Positions 57,652 through 64,000 of a stretch of 64,000 nt of DNA are shown here, piece by piece (position 1 is the first letter of the stretch; each line of letters begins with the position of its first letter). Made by a program: the position numbers and the translations under genes. Location of the stretch: the NCBI GenBank assembly GCA_026225555.1, contig JAMFSY010000047.1, positions 1-64,000 on the forward strand. The letters are read 5' to 3'. Source of the DNA: Methylacidiphilales bacterium. GTDB lineage: Bacteria > Verrucomicrobiota > Verrucomicrobiia > Methylacidiphilales > UBA1321. The notes under the pieces were generated by a model that did no database searches, had not been told where the DNA came from, and worked only from the letters and a program-made list of their open reading frames with translations.

Positions 57652-60600
57652 TCAGTGGAGGTAGAGGCGTAGTATTTCGTCCGCGGACAAGGCACGGGAG
57701 TAGATATAAGCATCATCGATTTGCCCGTTGAAATATCGACCTGCAGCTCCGGTATCAACACCGATGGAGACCGGAGCAGTGCTGATATTGATTGGCGAGT
57801 CCAAGGCCACGGATATGGCGCGGACTCCATCAATATAGAGAATGATAGTTTTACCAGCCGAAGAAATGACAGCCGCATATTGATGCCATTGTTTGATGTT
57901 GAAGCCAGAAGGCAGGGCATAAACCGGCCCCACTGCGACCGTCGGACTGGTGTATACCGTAAGGCGCATATAGGTGGTTCCCGGCACGGGGGTGAGGAAG
58001 AAGGAGGGACGCTGACAGAAAAAACAGCCATAACTGTCCCAGACAGCGGGGCTGGAGGTGGTATTGCTCTTGGCCCAGCAGGAAACGGTAAGTTCAGTAG
58101 GTGTAGAAACGGTGGGCGTTACCACATAATTGCTCGCTCCGTTAAAGGTGAGAGCATTATTGAAAATCCCGCTTCCCCATGTAGGGGCGTTTACGAGCGC
58201 CCCATTCAATCCCAAGCCGGAAGAGTCCCATGCAACTGCGCCGGAACTTTCATCAAAGGCGTAATGGAGCATGAGACCGTTACCGATGCCCGCGACGGTT
58301 TTAATCTGGCTTTCCGTCAATGCCCGGTTGTAGATGCGTGCATCATTGATTTCCCCGTTGAAATGTCCACCCGAGGTGCCGGTATCAAAACCGATGGTGA
58401 CGGGAATGGACGTGGGGTTGATGGCTGAACCGAATGTGACGGATGACACGGGAACTCCGTCAACATAGATAACCGCACTTTTACTAATGGAAGAGATAAC
58501 GCCTGCATAGTGGTGCCATTGTTTGATGTCGAAGCCGGCGGGTGGAACATAAACCGTCGTCGAAGAAACCGTGGGGCTCGTGTACACCGTCAAACGGATT
58601 TGGTTGGTGCCCAGCACGGGAGTGAGGAAGAAAGAGGGACGCTGGCAGAAAAAACAACCCCAACTATCCCAGACACCGGGGCTGGAGGTGGTGTTGCTCT
58701 TGGCCCAGCAGGAAACTGTCAGCTCAGTCGGCGTGGTAATTGCGGGCGTCAGCACGTAGTTGTTTGTTCCGTTGAAATCCAAGGAATAATTATAGATACC
58801 AGTCAGACCGGCTTGCCAATTCGCCACGCCACTCACCGTTCCATTCTGTCCATAAATGCTGCTGTCATTCACCGTCGTTCCGCTGCTTTGATTGAAAGCA
58901 TACTGGACGATGGGATCGACCGTCGCCAGCGATTGATAGGGTTCCACTGAAAAATCGTCTGCATAAACAGGCGTCGTTGTGGTCGACGCAACATCCAGAT
59001 AAATTTGCGCCGATGTCGTGGAGGGGCCCGTAACAAAGGTGAGGTTATTCATGACCCAATTGCCGGTTGCCGGGGTAGAAACCTGAGTGGCTGGATATCC
59101 GTAATTCCGCACGCCCAAATTGACCGCAGCGGTGGCGTTGGCCGTTTGGGTTCCGCCGTAGAGCCGGTATCTTTGGTTCGGCTGCAGGCCCGTCACAGTC
59201 TCGCTCACTTCGGAGGTGCCAGCACCAAATTTTAGCCCATAGGCCCCTGACCGAAGGGTGGGATCGTTCCACGAGGTTTCCCCGCTGGGGTTGGAGTACA
59301 AGGTGGCGCTTCCTGAAGTGGTCCAGTTCGGGGCCAGGCTTCCGGTCTCAAAGCTGCCGTCACGAACTTGATTGGCAAACGCCATGCTGGGGAACGTATA
59401 AATTGGGTCGGGTGACGGCGGCACCGTGTTGTAACCGACACTGCTTGTCCAGTCGGTTCCTCCATATTCCAGGGCGCCCAGATCCGGGGCGGCGCCGACA
59501 TAGCCATCGGTAATCCCCGTAATCACCATCCCCTGATCGATGGCCAGCGAACTGGTGGATTGAAGTTTACAGTTCTCAGGAAAAGTCCCAGAGGCGAATC
59601 CTGGATTGACATAAAGATTGTCTTGCAGGTCCGACTCGTCCCATGTCGCGCAGGTTCCAACCGGTGGAGCGCCAAAGAGATTATTGTAGATTTCGGTCCC
59701 GGTATCGCCATCGCTTTGGAAGGATGTGACCAAGGATCCCATGGCGCTATTGGCGCAGGTATTGTTGAAAATCATATTGGAGTTATTCCTGGCATTGATT
59801 TGCATGGAAAAGCCCGGAACGTTCGAGATGATATTGTGATGGATAATCCAGTTGCTGTTTTGGGCGTCCAAATACAAGCCCTGCACAGGGCCACCCAGAT
59901 GGCCCACGGGCCCGGGCGAGTCATGAATCAAGTTATACCGGATAATACTATTGCCAGCATCCAGGATTGAATAATAAATGGCGCCGTCAGATGTCAATTG
60001 CATCGCATTATGCATGTTATTATATTCGACGATGGCCGCCAGCCCGGGAAATCCCATCGCCCCACGGCCCGAATTATATAAAGTATTATGACTGATAAGC
60101 GCGCCATAAGCGTTGCTATCAACACACTGCATCATGGCCGTCCAAATGGGTATATAGCCGGAGTCGTGCAGATTATTATTTATCACGCGGATGTTGTTTC
60201 CATCCAAAGTCACGAGCCCTTGCGAGTCGAAGGCCAGCTCGCTGTTGCGCAAAACGTCTCCGTCATGCAGGGTTAATCCATACGAAGGTGAATAGGTGCT
60301 GGAATGATCCAGATAGAGCATGGAAAGGCCGTTAAAGAGCTCATTTGTGGAGGTGGCATCTGTCTTGATCGTGCAGGCGAAGAACCTGAGATTGATCATC
60401 TGGATATAAGACCTGCCGGTCAGATCGAACCCATACGGGTTTTGTTTGGCTTGGACGCCTGTCGGCACCCCGGTGCTGGAATAGATATAGAGTCGGTGAT
60501 CAGGTGAGTCGTAATACCATTCACCCGGGCTGTCCATTTCTCCCTTGATGCCGCTGAGATAGTATTCGTTTCCATTAAAGGTTCCAGATGCTCCCGTGAA

Positions 60601-61335
60601 TGCATAGGCGGTACCTGATCCGTTGGCATCGTTCGTGGTCAGAGTTGTTCCAGAGCTCGAGGTAACCGTTGGAGCTTGCATGACCCATCCATCTCCTGAC
60701 ATCGCATGAACGATGGCCCCTACCCAGTAGTTGGGGGGACGACTCGGTAAATGAGAATCCGTGAACCAACCATTCACGCCACTACCGGTGTAACCCGTGG
60801 TTTGCATATAGGACCAGTCCGGAGAGGGATTGACGGAACTGTTCTGCCAAGGATAAGCACTGCCGGCGTTGGGCCAGCGTGCTTCAGGCATCATGGCGCC
60901 GTTCATGAATACTTGATTGCTAAAGCCCAGATTCCACGACATCGGCGCGTAATAGATATTGGCGCTCTCAAGCGTCCATCCGGTGATGCTGGTGGTCCCG
61001 CTTATCGTGACGATGGCGGTGCTGGGATAGGCTTGAAAAGTAATCGGGGCCGAGGAGGTTCCGAACTGAGCCAGCGTCACCGGGGTTAGCGGCTGCGGGT
61101 AAGTACCCGCTTCGATATTGCAGGTATCTCCAGCTACCATTGTTGTGGCGGCGTGCTGAATCGTTAGCCAAGGAGAAGCGAGCGTGCCTGCATTTGAGTC
61201 CAAGCCCGTGGCTGCAACATAGTAAGTACTTGCGAATAAATGACCTGCGTTAACCCCAATTAATGCCAAACAGAGAAAAACGACTCGACTACGGTAATCC
61301 CAATTACGAATGCAAGTGCGCGGATTGGATTTCAT
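57652..61335 (-). CDS. Large secreted right-handed beta-helix protein with C-terminal tandem LamG domains
   Basis: 1227 residues. A signal peptide (VVFLCLALIGVNAGHLFAS) leads to YYVAATGLDSNAGTLASPWL, typical of beta-helix proteins (pectate lyase/polysaccharide-binding fold, ~35-640; RNSELAFDSQGLVTL, IVEYNNMHNAMQLTSDGAI, WIIHHNIISNVPGFSMQIN). A carbohydrate-binding-like module (~655-800) starts NQVRDGSFETGSLAPNW. Then two LamG/concanavalin-like domains (~807-1010 and ~1017-1227), each with PTELTVSCWAKSNTTSSP and CFFCQRPSFFLTPV. It probably binds or cleaves a plant or algal polysaccharide at the cell surface. No anchor is seen at the C terminus. The 240 bases between its stop and the fusion gene hold nothing clear. 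Confidence 0.87.
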   Translation of the reverse strand: MKSNPRTCIRNWDYRSRVVFLCLALIGVNAGHLFASTYYVAATGLDSNAGTLASPWLTIQHAATTMVAGDTCNIEAGTYPQPLTPVTLAQFGTSSAPITFQAYPSTAIVTISGTTSITGWTLESANIYYAPMSWNLGFSNQVFMNGAMMPEARWPNAGSAYPWQNSSVNPSPDWSYMQTTGYTGSGVNGWFTDSHLPSRPPNYWVGAIVHAMSGDGWVMQAPTVTSSSGTTLTTNDANGSGTAYAFTGASGTFNGNEYYLSGIKGEMDSPGEWYYDSPDHRLYIYSSTGVPTGVQAKQNPYGFDLTGRSYIQMINLRFFACTIKTDATSTNELFNGLSMLYLDHSSTYSPSYGLTLHDGDVLRNSELAFDSQGLVTLDGNNIRVINNNLHDSGYIPIWTAMMQCVDSNAYGALISHNTLYNSGRGAMGFPGLAAIVEYNNMHNAMQLTSDGAIYYSILDAGNSIIRYNLIHDSPGPVGHLGGPVQGLYLDAQNSNWIIHHNIISNVPGFSMQINARNNSNMIFNNTCANSAMGSLVTSFQSDGDTGTEIYNNLFGAPPVGTCATWDESDLQDNLYVNPGFASGTFPENCKLQSTSSLAIDQGMVITGITDGYVGAAPDLGALEYGGTDWTSSVGYNTVPPSPDPIYTFPSMAFANQVRDGSFETGSLAPNWTTSGSATLYSNPSGETSWNDPTLRSGAYGLKFGAGTSEVSETVTGLQPNQRYRLYGGTQTANATAAVNLGVRNYGYPATQVSTPATGNWVMNNLTFVTGPSTTSAQIYLDVASTTTTPVYADDFSVEPYQSLATVDPIVQYAFNQSSGTTVNDSSIYGQNGTVSGVANWQAGLTGIYNYSLDFNGTNNYVLTPAITTPTELTVSCWAKSNTTSSPGVWDSWGCFFCQRPSFFLTPVLGTNQIRLTVYTSPTVSSTTVYVPPAGFDIKQWHHYAGVISSISKSAVIYVDGVPVSSVTFGSAINPTSIPVTIGFDTGTSGGHFNGEINDARIYNRALTESQIKTVAGIGNGLMLHYAFDESSGAVAWDSSGLGLNGALVNAPTWGSGIFNNALTFNGASNYVVTPTVSTPTELTVSCWAKSNTTSSPAVWDSYGCFFCQRPSFFLTPVPGTTYMRLTVYTSPTVAVGPVYALPSGFNIKQWHQYAAVISSAGKTIILYIDGVRAISVALDSPINISTAPVSIGVDTGAAGRYFNGQIDDAYIYSRALSADEILRLYLH
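57661..58920. repeat. Tandem duplication inside the LamG protein gene, period ~630 bases
   Basis: Two units offset by 630 bases (210 codons) share long nucleotide stretches, for example GAGGGACGCTG at 58004 and 58634, each followed by a CAGAAAAAACA-type run. They encode the two LamG domains. Protein differences are mainly substitutions at the ends, indicating a fairly recent duplication. Confidence 0.8.
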
Positions 61336-61564
61336 GATATTAATTAGTTTAATCGCGTAACGTATTTTTAGTTAAGTTACTGACTCGACTCTAAAGGCGT
61401 CAGCTTACGCCTTGATTCTACATTGAATTATTTATCTTAAAAATTTAATAGTTGCAATCACAATTAAATTACACGGTCCAAGTACGAACATCTCGAATCC
61501 GCCGGAACACCCCTGGCACCGGTCAAACCGAGTAGAGTTCGTCGAATCCGGATGTCTGATTGAA

Positions 61565-64000
61565 TTAGGATTGGTGGAGAATTACGGACGCTTGTTTTTT
61601 TATCCACCCAGGATTATTGGTCTTTTCTTTTTGAAGAATGGCCAAGCATTTCCCTATTTCCAAGCGATCCACCGTCAGGTTGCCGTGTACTTGAAGGAGT
61701 TGAACCGCAATTGATTTAGGCGAGAATCGAAATGAAATTGTTCCCCAAGAGCCTCCCACAACCCAAAACCATGTCGCGTCTTTCCCCGGATTGCGGAACT
61801 TAAGGGTGGCGGACTGGACGTCATAATGCTGGCCGGTAAAGGCCCAGAGACTTCCCCAACTCGCCAAAGCCCGGGCGTAGTGATTTCCCCATTCGGCTTC
61901 ATTGAACGGATTTCGCTGCCTTCCGGTGTGGCGGGCCCGCACGGCTGCTACAATTCGAAGCGCCAGCCGTTCTTCACCCTGATAGAGCAAGTGGGCGGCG
62001 AGAATGTGCTCGAAGCCGGTCATCACTTCCGGATAATAGGGAAAGGGAATGACCGGCTTTCCGCCCCGGGGCCAGGTCGCCATGAGCACTCCTGCCTCCC
62101 CACGAAGGCCGAAGGACCGCATGTGATTGGCGACTTCGCCCAAATCGACGCGGAAGTTGTGACGTACGACAGCTCGCAAGGCCGAGCGCGTCCGGGCCGT
62201 TCCCGCGCACTCCTCGATCCCGCAGACTTGGGCGTGAAGACCACCGAGGAGATGATCGATGAGAAGACCCGGTCCGACTTGATAATCGAGCTGCAAGGGA
62301 CGCTTGGGATCGGCGATCGTCAGCCGCGGATCAATATCTGAACGCCGGATCCGGCGGGGGACTTTCTGGATGAAGTATTCATTGTTGAAAAGTTTCTGGT
62401 CCAGAAAACAGGAGCCTTGTTTGGCCAACGCAGCACATCGCCGGGCAAGGACGGGATCACCAAACGCCTCGGCAAGCCGTGCTCCGCACCGAAGGGCAGT
62501 GACATAGAGACCCTGGATCTGTGGATTTGGGCCATAGTAATCGACATCCATCGTGTTGTGCTGGCATCCCTCCATCACGCCGTCGCCATCGGCATCCCAG
62601 GAACCTTTTTGCCAGCAAAAGCGAAGCGCTTTTTTCACCCGGAGCCAGAGTCGGCGTACCCACGGTTCGTCACCTTGGATGAGCCAATCCCGATAGTACG
62701 CAATGATGGAAGCCAGATGGCCATCGGCGGCGACCTTGCCCTCCTGATAACGGAGAGCCGCCTTCACGGGTAATCCGGCGCGAAAGGCGATCGCGCCATC
62801 AAGGTGCTGTTGTTCCCCGAATTGGAGATGGCGAAAGGAACGCGAGATTTCGGGGAAGAGCTGGAAGGTGGCTAAATCGTAACCCCAGACGTGAGTGCAG
62901 GACCCAAGGGTCCCCCCGACATACTTGTCGCGATGACCTCCTTCATATCCGAAGAATCGGCCATCCCGGGTGCGAAAAAGAGTTTGGGAACGAAGCGCGG
63001 GCAAATTGGCCAACGCCGCCTCGCGCAGGACAGGCGGCAAATCATTTCCGGCGAAAGCTTGAGTAAAGGCCAAAGTTTTTGTCCTTAAGGCGGGGAGCCT
63101 GGCAGCGAATCGCCGGGTGATTTCCCAAGAAGTGCTCCCTAGTTTCGCGTAATAATTTCCGACGACGACGCGTCCAGCACGGCCCTTGGCGCGATCGGTG
63201 GACCAACTCAACCGGTTGGGAAAGCGCCACGTCAGATAAAAGCGGAACCGGATCCGGCGATGCGGCCGCAAGGATTGCTCCGCACATACGAGGGCAATGG
63301 GACGACTCTTTTCCTTCGCCGGGGAAAAAACTCTTCCTTGGGCGGAGAAGCGTTCCCACATCGTTCGAAAATCATTATTCCAATTCAAGACCGGCGTTCC
63401 CGCCGCGGAAGACGTGCGGCACCCCGTCTTCTCGACCGCAAGGCAGAAATCGCCCCGGAGCTCGCAATCCCGAGGCCAGCCGGTGGCACGAAGAAGAACG
63501 GCCTTGAGGCTTTTCGATTCGATTTCCCGATTTTTTAGACGGCATTCGACGCGATCGATGCCGTCCGTTCCGAGGAAGTTGTCGCAGCCAAATAAAACAG
63601 AGGCATCCAGTTCGTTTCCGGTTTTATTTTTCAGGCTGATTTCGAAGACGGCAGCGGGCCAGCCGCTGCCATCGACATCCCCGGGAACAAAGGGGTTGTA
63701 GGCAAGCAGGCTTGCCTCGATGGGCGAGGCGGGATCGCTCAATGCGATCTGAATGAAAGGATAAACGGTCTGACAGCGGGTGTCGGCAAATCGAGGCATC
63801 CCGGCCAGGGAATAGGGACTCCCCGAATCTCCCTCATAAGCCGAGAGGGGCAACGCTCCTTCCAAGAGACGGGCGTCGAGAGGCTTTCCCTCCTTTCGAA
63901 TCGAGACGGCGAAAAAACGCCGCGCGGGCGAGAAGCCTTTGCTGCTGTGGTTGACGATCTCCCAGTCTCGCAAATCCCCCCTGCCGCCGACCGAGATGGT
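61565..64000 (-). CDS. GH116-family glycoside hydrolase (5' truncated by window edge)
   Basis: At least 811 residues. The frame runs through the window end, reading TISVGGRGDLRDWEIVN at the edge. The apparent start at 63973 is an internal TTG. GGRGDLRDWEI is the N-terminal signature of GH116 enzymes (bacterial beta-glucosidases and xylosidases related to human GBA2). The (alpha/alpha)6 barrel contains GSWDADGDGVMEG, HNTMDVDYYGPNPQIQG with the expected acid/base Asp, and YYPEVMTGFEHILAAHLL. No signal peptide can be seen because the N terminus is missing. Likely hydrolyses oligosaccharides taken up by the island's transporter (inference). The nucleophile Glu is not assigned with confidence. Confidence 0.9.
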   Translation of the reverse strand, partial: TISVGGRGDLRDWEIVNHSSKGFSPARRFFAVSIRKEGKPLDARLLEGALPLSAYEGDSGSPYSLAGMPRFADTRCQTVYPFIQIALSDPASPIEASLLAYNPFVPGDVDGSGWPAAVFEISLKNKTGNELDASVLFGCDNFLGTDGIDRVECRLKNREIESKSLKAVLLRATGWPRDCELRGDFCLAVEKTGCRTSSAAGTPVLNWNNDFRTMWERFSAQGRVFSPAKEKSRPIALVCAEQSLRPHRRIRFRFYLTWRFPNRLSWSTDRAKGRAGRVVVGNYYAKLGSTSWEITRRFAARLPALRTKTLAFTQAFAGNDLPPVLREAALANLPALRSQTLFRTRDGRFFGYEGGHRDKYVGGTLGSCTHVWGYDLATFQLFPEISRSFRHLQFGEQQHLDGAIAFRAGLPVKAALRYQEGKVAADGHLASIIAYYRDWLIQGDEPWVRRLWLRVKKALRFCWQKGSWDADGDGVMEGCQHNTMDVDYYGPNPQIQGLYVTALRCGARLAEAFGDPVLARRCAALAKQGSCFLDQKLFNNEYFIQKVPRRIRRSDIDPRLTIADPKRPLQLDYQVGPGLLIDHLLGGLHAQVCGIEECAGTARTRSALRAVVRHNFRVDLGEVANHMRSFGLRGEAGVLMATWPRGGKPVIPFPYYPEVMTGFEHILAAHLLYQGEERLALRIVAAVRARHTGRQRNPFNEAEWGNHYARALASWGSLWAFTGQHYDVQSATLKFRNPGKDATWFWVVGGSWGTISFRFSPKSIAVQLLQVHGNLTVDRLEIGKCLAILQKEKTNNPGWIKKQASVILHQS

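Noticed and set aside
1..64000. CRISPR arrays, rRNA genes, prophage or complete insertion sequences
   Set aside because: No regularly spaced direct repeats, ribosomal RNA signatures, integrases or transposases were seen. The inverted repeats found are isolated and non-coding.

Overview
The window reads as a chromosomal segment of a GC-rich member of the Verrucomicrobiota. This is inferred from gene content rather than from a marker gene. The supporting features are a stand-alone SWIB-domain protein, a PEP-CTERM anchored protein, a DUF1559-like pseudopilin ending in an LDGH motif, TMTC-like membrane proteins with TPR tails, a relic of an autotransporter-associated beta-strand repeat protein, and a large set of secreted carbohydrate-active proteins. 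No rRNA, CRISPR array, prophage or complete insertion sequence is visible. One tRNA gene (Glu, TTC) is present.

Layout, 0-10 kb: partial and small secreted proteins, an LD-carboxypeptidase, glycogen synthase with a long basic and proline-rich N-terminal tail, the SWIB protein, a secreted protein with a nearly leaderless promoter, two tandem SPFH proteins, and a tightly packed five-gene minus-strand operon (Trm112-like, DsrE-like, zinc-ribbon membrane protein, second DsrE-like, 64-residue protein) that resembles a TusBCD-type sulfur relay. 9-21 kb: nucleotide kinase, metallo-hydrolase, cyclic-nucleotide-binding protein, gnd-zwf, a TPR protein, a kinase-HDOD fusion, PPK2, thioesterase, frr, recR and a HAD hydrolase. 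21-33 kb: an HscB-like co-chaperone, a membrane FGE-like protein with PEGA domains, an outer-membrane efflux lipoprotein, SufT, a circularly permuted ATP-grasp/alpha-E pair, a TMTC-like protein, leuB and an SGNH hydrolase. 33-40 kb: three small His/Tyr-rich secreted paralogues, a DinG-like helicase, tRNA-Glu, an alpha/beta hydrolase and a second TMTC-like protein.

40.7-64 kb is a carbohydrate-utilisation island. A LacI-family regulator is divergent from a sugar ABC importer (solute-binding protein, two permeases) followed by a Gfo/Idh/MocA dehydrogenase. The same GTAACTAGTTAC palindrome lies at the divergent promoter and again before the dehydrogenase. Downstream of lacI on the plus strand follow a PEP-CTERM protein, a pseudopilin, a GH114-type glycosidase and the transporter ATPase. 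Further on are two more dehydrogenases (one fused to an aldo/keto reductase), two AraC regulators, a sugar isomerase/epimerase, a 1227-residue beta-helix/LamG protein and a GH116 glycosidase that runs off the window.

The most notable points are: (i) an in-frame amber codon at the conserved Tyr after the Q-loop of the ABC ATPase, in a genome that uses TAG as an ordinary stop; (ii) a 116-nt out-of-frame overlap between the solute-binding protein and the first permease, best explained by a frameshift in a fused gene; (iii) the LacI palindrome pair; (iv) the family of small His-rich secreted proteins; and (v) two copies of a palindromic intergenic repeat, one next to the tRNA.
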